Shown here piece by piece: positions 15,970 to 25,103 of a stretch of 38,116 nt of DNA. The translations under genes and the position numbers were made by a program. Source of the stretch: Bacteroidia bacterium (GTDB taxonomy: Bacteria; Bacteroidota; Bacteroidia; NS11-12g; UBA9320). A model generated the notes under the pieces. It made no database searches. It worked only from the letters and a program-made list of their open reading frames with translations, and had not been told where the DNA came from. Numbering within the stretch: the stretch's first letter is position 1; the number at the start of each line of letters is the position of its first letter. The stretch covers positions 4,963 to 43,078 of the forward strand of contig JAEPQQ010000023.1 in NCBI GenBank assembly GCA_017640445.1. Reading direction: 5' to 3'.

Positions 15970-17268
15970 ATGCCTAGCATTGCGTTCTACACACTCGGAT
16001 GTAAACTCAATTTTTCGGAGACTTCCACCATTGGCCGTCAAGCCAGGGAAGAAGGATTTGATGTGATCGATTTTAACCAATCGGCAGACATTTACGTTAT
16101 CAATACCTGTTCGGTTACCGAAAATGCTGATCGCAAGTGCAGGAGAGTGGTGAAAGAAGCTAAAAAGCGAAACGCCGACTCTTCGGTGGTGGTAATTGGA
16201 TGCTATGCACAACTCAAGCCTAAAGAGATAATAGACATTGAAGGTGTTGACATGGTGTTAGGTGCCGCTGAGAAGTTTAACCTTATACAACACCTGAATG
16301 AAATTCAGGAGAAGCGTAACGTGGTGCATAACGCGAATATTAAGGAAACCAATGTTTTTATACCTGGTTTCTCGGTTGGCGATCGAACACGAAGTTTCTT
16401 GAAGGTGCAGGATGGTTGCGACTATTTCTGTTCGTTTTGTACCATTCCATTGGCACGAGGTAAAAGTAGAAGTAACTCGGTTGCAGAAACCATTAAGGTG
16501 GCAGAGGAAGTTGGTCAAACCGAGGTGAAAGAAGTGGTACTAACCGGGGTCAACATTGGAGATTTCGGCGTGGATACCGAAGAAACGTTCTACGACTTAG
16601 TGGTAGCTCTCGACGAGGTTGACGGTATTGAGCGATACCGTATCAGTAGCATTGAACCAAACCTGCTTGAAAATCGCATCATTGAGTTTGTTGCCCGGTC
16701 GAATAAGTTTGTTCCGCATTTCCACGTTCCACTGCAAAGTGGGAGTAACGAAATTCTGCATAAAATGCGCCGGAAATATGAACGAGAGTTGTATGCAGAC
16801 AGGGTAGAGGCCATTAAAAACCACATGCCTCATGCTTGTATCGGTGTGGACGTAATTGTCGGTTTCCCCGGAGAAACCGAAGAACACTTCCTGGAGACAT
16901 ACAATTTCCTTAAAGACCTGGATATTAGTTACCTCCACGTGTTTCCATATTCGGAACGGGCGAATACTACAGCACGCAAGTTGACGGGAAAAGTCGACCA
17001 AAAAACCAAGAACGAACGAGCGCAAATGCTGCGAATTCTTTCTCAGAAAAAACGAATGGCATTCTATAACCAACATCTTGGTGCTGCTCGTAAAGTGCTC
17101 TTTGAGGCTGAGAAGAAGGGAGAAGTGATGCACGGGTTCACCGATAACTATGTAAAGGTAGAGACGGCCTACGACCCGGCACTTGTTAATCAGAGTTTGG
17201 AGGTAGAGCTTAAGTCGATTAACGACTCGGGCGTCGTAGAAATCTTATTGCCTGTCGAACACAACTAA
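15970..17268 (+). CDS. mtaB: tRNA (N6-threonylcarbamoyladenosine-37-C2)-methylthiotransferase
   Basis: This is a radical-SAM enzyme that converts t6A37 of tRNA to ms2t6A. The 432 residues include the N-terminal cluster cysteines Cys11 (LGCKLNFSE), Cys47 (NTCSVT) and Cys78 (GCYAQ). The radical-SAM CxxxCxxC is at Cys150, Cys154 and Cys157 (DGCDYFCSFCTIPLARG). The block VPLQSGSNEILHKMRRKY is conserved, and a short TRAM-like C-terminus ends the protein. The GCKLNFSE start favours MtaB over MiaB. A TACCTTTG promoter box stands 4 nt before the ATG. lgt follows after 57 nt. Confidence 0.93.
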   Translation: MPSIAFYTLGCKLNFSETSTIGRQAREEGFDVIDFNQSADIYVINTCSVTENADRKCRRVVKEAKKRNADSSVVVIGCYAQLKPKEIIDIEGVDMVLGAAEKFNLIQHLNEIQEKRNVVHNANIKETNVFIPGFSVGDRTRSFLKVQDGCDYFCSFCTIPLARGKSRSNSVAETIKVAEEVGQTEVKEVVLTGVNIGDFGVDTEETFYDLVVALDEVDGIERYRISSIEPNLLENRIIEFVARSNKFVPHFHVPLQSGSNEILHKMRRKYERELYADRVEAIKNHMPHACIGVDVIVGFPGETEEHFLETYNFLKDLDISYLHVFPYSERANTTARKLTGKVDQKTKNERAQMLRILSQKKRMAFYNQHLGAARKVLFEAEKKGEVMHGFTDNYVKVETAYDPALVNQSLEVELKSINDSGVVEILLPVEHN

Positions 17269-17325
17269 AAAGTAATTAGCATTAACCACTTTTATTTAGC
17301 TAATTCGTAGGCAAGAAGATTCTGT

Positions 17326-18513
17326 ATGTATCCCAATTTTTATTTCTTATTTAAAGACCTGTTTGGAGTAGAGTTACATGGGTTGGTTTTCGTAAACACC
17401 TTTGGCTTTTTTGTGGCGCTCTCGTTTCTCCTGGCCAATTACACCATGGGTCTGGAATTGAAGAGAAAGGAAGGGCAGGGCCTGATAGAAGGCATGCCGG
17501 GAAAGAAGTGGTTTGGAAAACTACCATCTTCAACCGACTATATTGGGAACGCAGTTTTAGGCTTTGTTTTTGGCTGGAAGTTCCTCTACTTGTTTACCAA
17601 CGGGAAGGATCTGTTTGACGACCCTCAGAGCCACATATTGAGCATGGAAGGCTCACTAGTTTTAGGTGTTTTAGCCGCATTGGTAGCAGTTGGCCTTAAG
17701 TATTATGAGTCTATTCAAACAAAGAAAAAGTACCCGGAGCCTGAGTTGAGAGATATTACCATTCGACCACATCAGCGAATGGGTACAATGACCTTATACG
17801 CAGCCGTAGCTGGCTTGTTAGGGGCAAAGATCTTCGACCACATGGAGCATTGGGATGAGTTTATACAAAACCCGTTAGGGGCTTTTCTTGATCCATTCAG
17901 CGGATTAACCTTTTATGGTGGATTGATATGCGGTGGCGCAGCCGTGTTGTGGTATGCACGCAAGGTGAATATCAGTTGGAAGCACATGTTAGACGTTGGA
18001 GGTCCTGCTATGATGCTGGCATATGGTGTAGGTCGAATTGGCTGCCATATGTCGGGCGATGGTGATTGGGGTATAGTAAACAACCGGCCCAACCCAGGTT
18101 GGTTGCCAGATTGGTTGTGGGCATATACCTACCCAAATAACGTAGCCGGTATTTGTAATCCAGTTGAGCATACAGGGTGTGCAGAGGGTACCATTCCAGA
18201 ACTCATATTCCCCGTTTGGCCAACGCCAATTTACGAAACCATTATGTGCTTGAGCTTGTTCGCAGCGCTGTGGTATTTGCGAAAGCGGATCTCTGTTCCC
18301 GGAGTTCTCTTTGGTATTTATCTGTTCATGGCCGGATTTGAACGGTTTTGGATTGAAAAGATTCGTGTAAATGCAACCTACAACCTATTTGGGATGGAGA
18401 TTACCCAGGCTGAGATTATATCCGTTGTGCTAATGCTGCTTGGAGTAGGCATGATTATCTGGTTTAAGAAAACACATAAACCAAAGGAAGTTGTAGACAA
18501 ATCAACTACCTGA
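17326..18513 (+). CDS. lgt: prolipoprotein diacylglyceryl transferase
   Basis: This enzyme transfers diacylglycerol from phosphatidylglycerol to the lipobox cysteine of prolipoproteins in the inner membrane. At 395 residues it is clearly longer than the E. coli enzyme, the extra length falling in loops (about 110-150 and 250-290). There are about seven membrane segments. Recognisable blocks are GLTFYGGLICG, YGVGRIGCHMSGDGDWG, PTPIYE and GFERFWIEKIRVN. In the signature GRIGNxxNGE the Asn is replaced by Cys240 and the Glu by Asp245, which I believe is usual in Bacteroidota. It serves the several lipoproteins in this window. Confidence 0.92.
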   Translation: MYPNFYFLFKDLFGVELHGLVFVNTFGFFVALSFLLANYTMGLELKRKEGQGLIEGMPGKKWFGKLPSSTDYIGNAVLGFVFGWKFLYLFTNGKDLFDDPQSHILSMEGSLVLGVLAALVAVGLKYYESIQTKKKYPEPELRDITIRPHQRMGTMTLYAAVAGLLGAKIFDHMEHWDEFIQNPLGAFLDPFSGLTFYGGLICGGAAVLWYARKVNISWKHMLDVGGPAMMLAYGVGRIGCHMSGDGDWGIVNNRPNPGWLPDWLWAYTYPNNVAGICNPVEHTGCAEGTIPELIFPVWPTPIYETIMCLSLFAALWYLRKRISVPGVLFGIYLFMAGFERFWIEKIRVNATYNLFGMEITQAEIISVVLMLLGVGMIIWFKKTHKPKEVVDKSTT

Positions 18514-18515
18514 TG

Positions 18516-18523
18516 TATCTTTA
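18516..18523 (+). promoter_or_regulatory. -7-like element TATCTTTA, 4 nt before the next start
   Basis: One mismatch to TAnnTTTG. GGGC separates it from the ATG at 18528, the same 4-nt spacing as at mtaB. It begins 3 nt after the lgt stop codon, so the downstream gene may have its own leaderless transcript. Confidence 0.45.
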
Positions 18524-18527
18524 GGGC

Positions 18528-19409
18528 ATGGTCAAACTATGCAGTATTGGTTGGTTAATCGTATTCGTTTCTTTTTTTACAGAAGCTTCTGCAATTGAGA
18601 AACCTTCCGTTGGTGATGATTTAGTCGCCGGATCGGGAAGCTTTGTTGGCAATCCTCGGATGAGGCGATTTGAGCCTCGATGGACCCAATACCTGGAGGT
18701 AAACCATCTGGTTTCCATCTACAATCAAGAAGACCCGACCATCTGGAACCTGCCAGAAAACCAGTGGGGCTTCAATGCAATTCCGGTTGAGTCGTTTACC
18801 ACAGAACAGGAAAGCCTGCAATTTCTGAAATACAAACCCGATCGTTCGTTTCGACTGGGCCTTATCAGACATTTTCCTCGAAAAACCATACTCGATCTAT
18901 CGTTGAACTATTCTACCTTTACACAGGTGGGTGGAATTTCGAGGCTTCGTTTTACCGACATGATTGCACCTGGCCGGGGTTTTGTACAACCGACATCAAT
19001 GAGCTCCGATACAAGGGTGCGATATGCCTATCGCGCACTCGGATTGGGATTGGCGTATCGGGTGGAAAGTCGTTTGAGAAAGCCTCCAATTCAACAGCGT
19101 ATCGGGTTTGGTATACATTGGACCGCTGTGTTAGGCAGTCATTACAATATCTCAACGAATATTCAACCCGAAACAGACACGTACTTTTACGAAAAAGATG
19201 TGCGATTTTCGGACCGTATCTTTCGGGTATACCCATCGGCGAATTACGAAATTCGACTTATGAGGGTTTCCTCTGCAAACCTCTGGTTCAAAATGGAATA
19301 TGCGGGCTTGGTCAACTTTATGCCTGATCGAAAGAGTGCTTCCAACTCTTCAAGAGCAGTCAACCGGTTTTCGTATGTGGGAGTTGGGGTTAGGCTTGAG
19401 TCAAGGTAG
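18528..19409 (+). CDS. probable outer-membrane beta-barrel protein, unrecognised
   Basis: The protein has 293 residues with a signal peptide (hydrophobic run IGWLIVFVSFFTEASA). The mature protein has many alternating aromatic/hydrophobic strands separated by polar turns (FRLGLIRHFPRKTILDLSLNYSTF, YRALGLGLAYRV, RIGFGIHWTAVLGSHYNI, FSYVGVGVRLESR). This is what a small outer-membrane barrel looks like, although the C-terminal residue is Arg and not Phe. It lies 14 nt after lgt. No enzymatic motif was seen, and the family is not recognised. Confidence 0.65.
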   Translation: MVKLCSIGWLIVFVSFFTEASAIEKPSVGDDLVAGSGSFVGNPRMRRFEPRWTQYLEVNHLVSIYNQEDPTIWNLPENQWGFNAIPVESFTTEQESLQFLKYKPDRSFRLGLIRHFPRKTILDLSLNYSTFTQVGGISRLRFTDMIAPGRGFVQPTSMSSDTRVRYAYRALGLGLAYRVESRLRKPPIQQRIGFGIHWTAVLGSHYNISTNIQPETDTYFYEKDVRFSDRIFRVYPSANYEIRLMRVSSANLWFKMEYAGLVNFMPDRKSASNSSRAVNRFSYVGVGVRLESR

Positions 19410-19773
19410 TTTGTTGACCATTGTGACCTGCATACCAATCTGCTGAGTTACGGTGGTGGGCCAAACGATTGCTCAGATTCAGCTAATTTCTCCAAATGAA
19501 CTTCTCGCATAACGAAGAGATGTTTACAGCAGGCCTTTTGTCAACTCTATTTTAAAACGGCCCATCAGCGAATCGGTTGCTTAAGCCAATGTTTTGTCTG
19601 CTTCACTCCATTTAGAGCAAGAACGCGGGTCACCTCATTGTAGGTTTGTTCAAACATTATAACTACGTAAATCACGGTAGAACATGGAAGGACTCAACTC
19701 TATTCCCTGCATTTGGGTTAATAGAATTGACCAGCCTTTGGAATCTGTAAAACGAACAAATAAACAATTTGGA
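19410..19773. other. 364-nt intergenic region with no recognisable gene
   Basis: The stretch separates the probable barrel protein from the TonB receptor. I see no tRNA, strong hairpin or convincing reading frame. Its one notable element is TAGGTTTG at 19641-19648. The reading frame of the receptor extends back to an ATG at 19684, but the extra 30 residues do not look like a signal peptide. Confidence 0.6.
19641..19648 (+). promoter_or_regulatory. putative -7 element TAGGTTTG for the TonB receptor operon
   Basis: This is an exact TAnnTTTG match in the only long upstream gap of the receptor. A start about 5 nt later gives a leader of roughly 120 nt to the chosen ATG (19774). No clear -33 element is visible. 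Confidence 0.35.
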
Positions 19774-22098
19774 ATGAGAACGTTTAATCTGCTATTATGG
19801 GTTGTCTTGATTGGGTTTAACGGTTACGGTCAAACAACCAAGTATACCATCAGTGGGCAAATAAAAGATGCTTCAACCGGAGAGGACCTCCCGTTTACAA
19901 CCATTTCTGTAAAGGGTTCGCAAAGCATAGGAGCTGTTTCCAACGAATATGGTTTTTATTCGATCACCTTAGACGCGGGCGAGTGTACACTTTTATATCA
20001 GAACATAGGCTACCAGGTTTTTGAGCATAACATAGCTTTGAACAAGGACACCGTTCTAACTATTGAGCTGGAATCAACTTCTCAACTGCTCGGTAAAGCA
20101 GTGGTGTCTGTTAAGCGGGAGAATCGAAACATTACAAGCAACGAGGGAAGTGTGACCACAATTGAAATGAAAGATGTAAAGCAAATTTCTGTTTTTGGTG
20201 GCGAGCCTGACATATTAAAGATCATCCAATTAAATCCTGGGGTGAAGCAGGCGGGTGAAGGTAATTCAGGTTTTTACGTAAGAGGTGGAGGCCTGGATCA
20301 GAACTTAATCTTGTTGGATGAAGCTCCTGTTTACAATCCTTCACACTTGTTGGGTTTTCTGTCGGTATTTAATGGCGATGCAATTAAAGGAGCCACGCTT
20401 TACAAAGGAGGTATTCCTTCTGAATATGGAGGACGGACATCGTCGGTTTTGGATATCCAAATGAGAGACGGTAATAAAAAGAAATTCGGTGCGTCTGGGG
20501 GGATTGGAGTATTGTCTACTCGACTAACCCTGGAAGGCCCCATTGTGAAAGACAAAGGGTCGTTTATTGTATCGGGTAGGAGAACATATGCCGATGTATT
20601 ACTTAACGCCATGAACCTGGAAGGTTTTGAAAATAATACGCTGTATTTCTACGACTTAAATGTCAAAGCCAATTACAGGTTAAATGAAAAGAACAAAGTT
20701 TATTTATCTGGATATTTTGGAAGAGACGTCATGGGTTTTGGAGAAAACTTTGGATTGAACTGGGGGAATTCAACCTTTACGCTAAGGTGGAATCACCTGT
20801 TTTCAAAGAAGCTATTTTCCAATACTTCGTTGATTTACAGTAACTACGATTACCAATTTTCGTTCGGTACAGGTGAAAACTTTATGGGTACCACCTCGAT
20901 CATAGAAGACATAAACCTTCAACAAGATTTTAGTTACTACCTTAACGATCACAACACTCTCAAGTTTGGTTTCAATGTGATCAGTCATAACCTGGAGCCC
21001 GGGAATGTAAGCGCTGGTGCGAATACTGGCATTACAACAACCGACGCTGAACCAAAACAAGCGATTGAAGGGGCCCTGTATGCTCAAAATCAGATGAAGC
21101 TTGGTCAAAGATTAAAACTCAACTATGGGTTGAGATATTCCTTTTTCAACCAAACAGGCCCAGGGAGCGCCTACGTTTTTGACAACGACGGAGATTTACG
21201 CGACACTAAGGTGTTTGACGGCACGCAATCGATGCAGTACTATGGCGGTTTAGAGCCCAGATTGTCGGTGAACTATCGGCTGGCTTCAAATGCGTCTGTA
21301 AAACTTGGGTACAATCGAATCAATCAATATCTGCATTTGTTGACCAACGCAACGGCTTCTTCACCCACCGATCTTTGGGTGATGAGCAGTAACAATGTTA
21401 AGCCTCAAATCGCTGACCAAATATCGTTGGGATACTTCAGAAACTTTAAGAATAACATGTATGAAACTTCGGCCGAAGTATATTACAAGGACATGCAAAA
21501 TGTTCTAGACTATAGAAATGGGGCAGATCCTTTTCTGAATGACCTTTACGAGGGCGAACTGGTAAGTGGAACGGGTGAAGCGTACGGATTGGAGTTACAG
21601 ATTAAGAAGACAAAAGGAAAATTAACCGGCTGGGTGGGCTATACTCTGTCGAGGACGTTCCGAACAATAGAGGAGATAAACAACGGGGAGGCATTTCCCG
21701 CCAGACAAGATCGTATACATGACATTTCGGTTGTTGCCTTATACAAGCTCACCGACAAGCTTACCCTGTCAGGAAACTTCGTTTACTATACTGGGGATGC
21801 GGTGACCTATCCAACAGGACGTTACGTAGTTAACAATAGCATTGTGCCGCTTTACTCGGAAAGGAATTCAGATAGAATGCCAGACTATCATCGATTAGAT
21901 CTTGGGTTAACCTGGGACAGAAAGAAAACGGAGAAGTTTGAGTCGAGTTGGAATGTTTCACTGTACAACGTTTATGGCAGGGAAAATGCGTTTTCCATAG
22001 ACTTTAGACCTACAACAGACGATCCGATGAAGACGGAGGCGGTTCAGACGTCCCTTTTCCGTTGGGTTCCTTCGATAACATATAATTTCAAATTCTAA
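19774..22098 (+). CDS. TonB-dependent outer-membrane receptor with carboxypeptidase-like regulatory domain
   Basis: This is an active-transport porin of the outer membrane. I choose ATG 19774 because it begins a proper signal peptide (MRTFNLLLWVVLIGFNGYGQ); the upstream ATG at 19684 would add 30 polar residues in front of it. The product has 774 residues. A CarboxypepD_reg-like domain (about 25-105: ISGQIKDASTGEDLPFTTIS) is followed by the plug (about 120-240: ILKIIQLNPGVKQAG, GFYVRGGGLDQNLILLDEAPVYNP, GGIPSEYGGRTSSVLDIQ). The beta-barrel ends in the terminal aromatic TYNFKF. The next gene, 13 nt downstream, encodes a DUF4249 lipoprotein, its usual partner. The substrate is unknown. Confidence 0.93.
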   Translation: MRTFNLLLWVVLIGFNGYGQTTKYTISGQIKDASTGEDLPFTTISVKGSQSIGAVSNEYGFYSITLDAGECTLLYQNIGYQVFEHNIALNKDTVLTIELESTSQLLGKAVVSVKRENRNITSNEGSVTTIEMKDVKQISVFGGEPDILKIIQLNPGVKQAGEGNSGFYVRGGGLDQNLILLDEAPVYNPSHLLGFLSVFNGDAIKGATLYKGGIPSEYGGRTSSVLDIQMRDGNKKKFGASGGIGVLSTRLTLEGPIVKDKGSFIVSGRRTYADVLLNAMNLEGFENNTLYFYDLNVKANYRLNEKNKVYLSGYFGRDVMGFGENFGLNWGNSTFTLRWNHLFSKKLFSNTSLIYSNYDYQFSFGTGENFMGTTSIIEDINLQQDFSYYLNDHNTLKFGFNVISHNLEPGNVSAGANTGITTTDAEPKQAIEGALYAQNQMKLGQRLKLNYGLRYSFFNQTGPGSAYVFDNDGDLRDTKVFDGTQSMQYYGGLEPRLSVNYRLASNASVKLGYNRINQYLHLLTNATASSPTDLWVMSSNNVKPQIADQISLGYFRNFKNNMYETSAEVYYKDMQNVLDYRNGADPFLNDLYEGELVSGTGEAYGLELQIKKTKGKLTGWVGYTLSRTFRTIEEINNGEAFPARQDRIHDISVVALYKLTDKLTLSGNFVYYTGDAVTYPTGRYVVNNSIVPLYSERNSDRMPDYHRLDLGLTWDRKKTEKFESSWNVSLYNVYGRENAFSIDFRPTTDDPMKTEAVQTSLFRWVPSITYNFKF

Positions 22099-22111
22099 AA
22101 AATTAAGAAAA

Positions 22112-22930
22112 ATGAATCATCACAGATTGTTTAAGTCCATAGTCTTTATAACGCTGTCGTTCGTACTTTTTTCATGCGAAAAAGTAATCGACCTTGAATT
22201 GGACGAATCGTCTTCAAGAATTGTGATTGAAGCCAATCTTTTGGAGGGTGAAAATCAATTTATTGTGTCTGTTTCTCAGACTGCCTCCTACTATGATAGT
22301 AGTTTGCCAATGGCCATAGAGGATGCAGAAGTGCGACTAACCGATAACACGAATAAAGTGACCTACGACATCCCTCACCAAACGAACGGGTTGTATATAC
22401 AAAACGTAGAAGGGTTGAGTAATACCTCATATACGCTTTCGGTTATGCATAATGGGAATGAGTATACTGCAGTTTCATATTTGCCGAAAGAGGTAGAACT
22501 GTCAAAACTCGAAATTGAAGAGGATGATGATGACGATGATGAAGGGAATTACAGATTGTTCGTTCGGTTTCATGATCCTGCGGGCGAGCGAAACTTTTAC
22601 CGAGTCGTTTATACACGGATGGGAGAGAAGGTTGGTCGAAATAGCAGCCTGAATATAACGGATGATGATTTTTTTGATGGAGGGCATGCTAGATTGCGTT
22701 TTCGAGGGAATCGGTACGACCTTGGTGATACCGTGGCAGTTGACCTAATCCATATGGATCAGGCCTCATTTGAGTACTTTTCTTCGCTGGAAGATATACT
22801 GGGCTCATCATTTGGTCCGGGTGGACCCAGCGCCGCGGCACCCGGTAATCCAACAACAAATTGGTCACTGGGTGCGGTAGGGTATTTTACAGCTGGCAAT
22901 GCGAACAGAAAAGTTATTATAATCAAATAG
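22112..22930 (+). CDS. DUF4249-family lipoprotein, partner of the TonB receptor
   Basis: The protein has 272 residues. The signal ends FVLFSC with a lipidated Cys, followed by EKVIDLELDESSSRIVIEANLLEGENQF, the typical start of DUF4249 proteins. The family is almost always encoded next to a TonB-dependent receptor and is presumed to be a surface lipoprotein aiding uptake. It carries a run of acidic residues (EEDDDDDDE, about 137-145) encoded by GAT/GAC repeats, which could bind cations. Although on the short side, it shows no frameshift. It is co-transcribed with the receptor (13-nt gap). Confidence 0.85.
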   Translation: MNHHRLFKSIVFITLSFVLFSCEKVIDLELDESSSRIVIEANLLEGENQFIVSVSQTASYYDSSLPMAIEDAEVRLTDNTNKVTYDIPHQTNGLYIQNVEGLSNTSYTLSVMHNGNEYTAVSYLPKEVELSKLEIEEDDDDDDEGNYRLFVRFHDPAGERNFYRVVYTRMGEKVGRNSSLNITDDDFFDGGHARLRFRGNRYDLGDTVAVDLIHMDQASFEYFSSLEDILGSSFGPGGPSAAAPGNPTTNWSLGAVGYFTAGNANRKVIIIK

Positions 22931-23084
22931 TAACTAATCTGACCATTGAGTAAGAAGCAGCTAATAAATTGAATAAACATGAAATCAGTTTTGTTAAAGT
23001 GTTACATTGACTTCTTGTTTTACTTCAGTAAGGTGTTCAGTTAAATTAAATGGTGGTATTTTGTCGCAACTATTAAGTAGTTCT

Positions 23085-24101
23085 ATGGCCAGGAGTAATC
23101 AGACAGATTATGTAAGATTGATAGGTATACCCATCCTGGGTATTATGCTGGCCTTTTTATTCACCATCGGTTCTACACCAACACTTACCCGCATTTTACG
23201 AGCAACGACTTTTACCCTGGTGTTCTGGCAGGGTTTGCTATATCTAGTCAAGTTTTACCGGAATAAGTTCCCCCTCATTAAACAGGTCAAACGAAGGCTG
23301 TTTTTTACATTGATATCTGGAGCAATTTACGTCGTGGTTGCAGATTTTACGTTGAATTATGCCTTCCGGATATTTTTCCCGGACGTCACTCGCGCCCCTG
23401 TCACTCTACTAGGCAAACTGGTTCGTCTCTTTTTTATACCCGCACTCATTGGGTTTGCGTACGAACTTACTTACCTGTTTGGTAGATGGAACATTACAAC
23501 GGCAGAAGCAGAAAAACTAAGAAACGACCAGACGGTGGCTCAACTCGAATCCTTAAAGAATCAGGTGAGTCCTCATTTCTTGTTTAATAGTTTGAATACC
23601 CTGGTTGCGTTGATTCCTGAAAATCAGCAACAGGCGGTTGACTTTACTCAAAAGTTATCAGCAGTTTATCGTTACATACTGGAGTACAAAGAAAAAGAAT
23701 TGGTCTCTTTACGAACCGAGTTAGATTTTATTAACTCTTACGTCGACCTTCTTAAGATGAGATATCCGGAAAACCTGACGGTGGAATTCAGTATAAATGA
23801 AGATCATTGGGATTATTTAGTCGCTCCCTTATCTATTCAAATGCTGGTTGAAAATGCACTGAAACATAACATAATTTCTAAGAACCAACCACTTCAGATA
23901 GATGTCTATACGCAAAAGGGTGATTCCGTTATCGTTCGGAATACGCTTCAATTAAAAAATACCGTAAGAGACTCCACCCAAACCGGATTGGAGAATATCA
24001 GGAGACGCTACCAGTTTTTAACGAATAAAACCATAGATGTTATAACCACCCAAACCAACTTTATGGTGGTAATTCCCCTAATAAAGACGATTAGATCATA
24101 G
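23085..24101 (+). CDS. LytS-type sensor histidine kinase
   Basis: This is a membrane histidine kinase of the His_kinase (LytS/YehU) type. ATG 23085 is preferred over the in-frame TTG at 23007, whose extra residues are not family-like. The product has 338 residues. Four membrane helices occupy about residues 10-135. A short linker is followed by LESLKNQVSPHFLFNSLNTL with the phosphoacceptor His164, then the ATPase N-box LVENALKHN and the glycine box TGLENIRRRY. It has no separate periplasmic sensor domain, so the signal is probably sensed in or near the membrane. The response regulator follows after 5 nt. Confidence 0.92.
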   Translation: MARSNQTDYVRLIGIPILGIMLAFLFTIGSTPTLTRILRATTFTLVFWQGLLYLVKFYRNKFPLIKQVKRRLFFTLISGAIYVVVADFTLNYAFRIFFPDVTRAPVTLLGKLVRLFFIPALIGFAYELTYLFGRWNITTAEAEKLRNDQTVAQLESLKNQVSPHFLFNSLNTLVALIPENQQQAVDFTQKLSAVYRYILEYKEKELVSLRTELDFINSYVDLLKMRYPENLTVEFSINEDHWDYLVAPLSIQMLVENALKHNIISKNQPLQIDVYTQKGDSVIVRNTLQLKNTVRDSTQTGLENIRRRYQFLTNKTIDVITTQTNFMVVIPLIKTIRS

Positions 24102-24106
24102 TAGAA

Positions 24107-24859
24107 ATGAAGGTACTAATAATCGAGGATGAGGCACCCGCATCCAGGAGGCTGCAGAAGGTTTTGAAGGAAATAATGCCAGATGTACAAATTCTGGAAG
24201 TGATTGATACGGTGAAAGACAGTATTGCCTGGTTCGACAGCCATGTAATGCCAGACATTGTATTTATGGACATCCAATTGGCCGATGGTTTGAGTTTCGA
24301 AATTTTCGAAGAGATCGAAATATCTTCGCCGATCATATTTACTACAGCCTTTGATCAATATGCCGTAAAGGCGTTTGAGGTAAATAGCGTCCACTACCTT
24401 CTTAAACCTATTGATAAGGGACTGCTGGAGAAGGGGTTGAAGAAGCTCTCTAACTTGAGAACTCAACCCAATGTGGATATTGCAGAGTTGCTTAAATCGT
24501 TACAAGACAAAACTAAAATCTACAAAGAGCGCTTCCTGGTAAGCTTTCGTGAAGAATTGCTATCCGTTAGTGTGGATGATGTTTCTTGTTTTTATACAGA
24601 GCATGGAAACGTGTATGTGATAACCGATCAGGGTAAACGCTATCCTGTTAATTATACCCTAGATCATTTGGAGGTAGAATTAAACCCGAAGCAATTCTAC
24701 AGACTAAATAGACAGCATATCGCTCATATTGGTTCCATAACATCCGCATCGGTTTACGAAAATGGTAAGATTTTGATCAAGTTGAAACACTTAAAAGATG
24801 CTTTGATATTTGTTAGTAGAGAAAAATCTAGCTCCTTCAAGGAATGGTTTGGGTCCTAA
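24107..24859 (+). CDS. LytTR-family response regulator
   Basis: The protein has 250 residues. The receiver domain has the acidic pocket Glu7/Asp8, phosphoacceptor Asp55 (IVFMDIQL), the TTAFDQYAVKAFEV segment and Lys in LLKPI. A linker of about 25 residues is followed by a LytTR DNA-binding domain (about 145-245: FLVSFREELLSVSVDDVSCFYTEHGNVYV, RLNRQHIAHIGSI). It pairs with the LytS-type kinase 5 nt upstream. Being downstream of the TonB/DUF4249 genes, these may be among its targets, but no operator was identified. Confidence 0.95.
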   Translation: MKVLIIEDEAPASRRLQKVLKEIMPDVQILEVIDTVKDSIAWFDSHVMPDIVFMDIQLADGLSFEIFEEIEISSPIIFTTAFDQYAVKAFEVNSVHYLLKPIDKGLLEKGLKKLSNLRTQPNVDIAELLKSLQDKTKIYKERFLVSFREELLSVSVDDVSCFYTEHGNVYVITDQGKRYPVNYTLDHLEVELNPKQFYRLNRQHIAHIGSITSASVYENGKILIKLKHLKDALIFVSREKSSSFKEWFGS

Positions 24860-25066
24860 AACATGGTTACCTACAATAATTTCTTTGGTAAAGTGAAAGC
24901 GTTTTGTTCCCGTGATTCTGGAGCCCCAAATCGTCGAAGAATGAAGACCCTATATGGTCCGCAGGTAAAGAGGCGAAACAGAACCGCTCACTTCAAGATT
25001 TAGTCGGTTCAATGATGAAAACATCTGCTTCATCCCTTTTTAACCACTGATCCTTAGAACTCGCTT

Positions 25067-25074
25067 TAGATTTG
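25067..25074 (+). promoter_or_regulatory. putative -7 element TAGATTTG
   Basis: This is an exact TAnnTTTG match 29 nt before the ATG of the small cytochrome-like gene. It gives a leader of about 25 nt. There is no obvious -33 TTG at the right distance. Confidence 0.45.
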
Positions 25075-25103
25075 TATCAGCAATTAGATTTAATATTTAT
25101 ATC

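Noticed and set aside
17274..17305. AATTAGC/GCTAATT inverted repeat between mtaB and lgt
   Set aside because: Only 7 bp, AT-rich, with an 18-nt loop; expected by chance in such sequence.
19684..19773. Upstream ATG extending the TonB receptor by 30 residues
   Set aside because: The extension is polar and would bury the signal peptide; ATG 19774 fits the family better.
22518..22549. GAT/GAC repeat in the DUF4249 gene as a possible phase-variable tract
   Set aside because: The codons vary and repeat units are multiples of three, so slippage would not shift the frame; it is best read as an acidic loop.
22979..23044. A 21-codon hydrophobic frame upstream of the LytS-type kinase, possible leader peptide
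   Set aside because: Too short to judge, with no attenuator-like structure around it.
24863..25003. A 46-codon basic open frame (MVTYNNFFGKVKAFCSRDS...) after the LytTR gene
   Set aside because: It has no recognisable motif, signal or promoter, and an open frame of this length is expected by chance. It would need conservation to be called.
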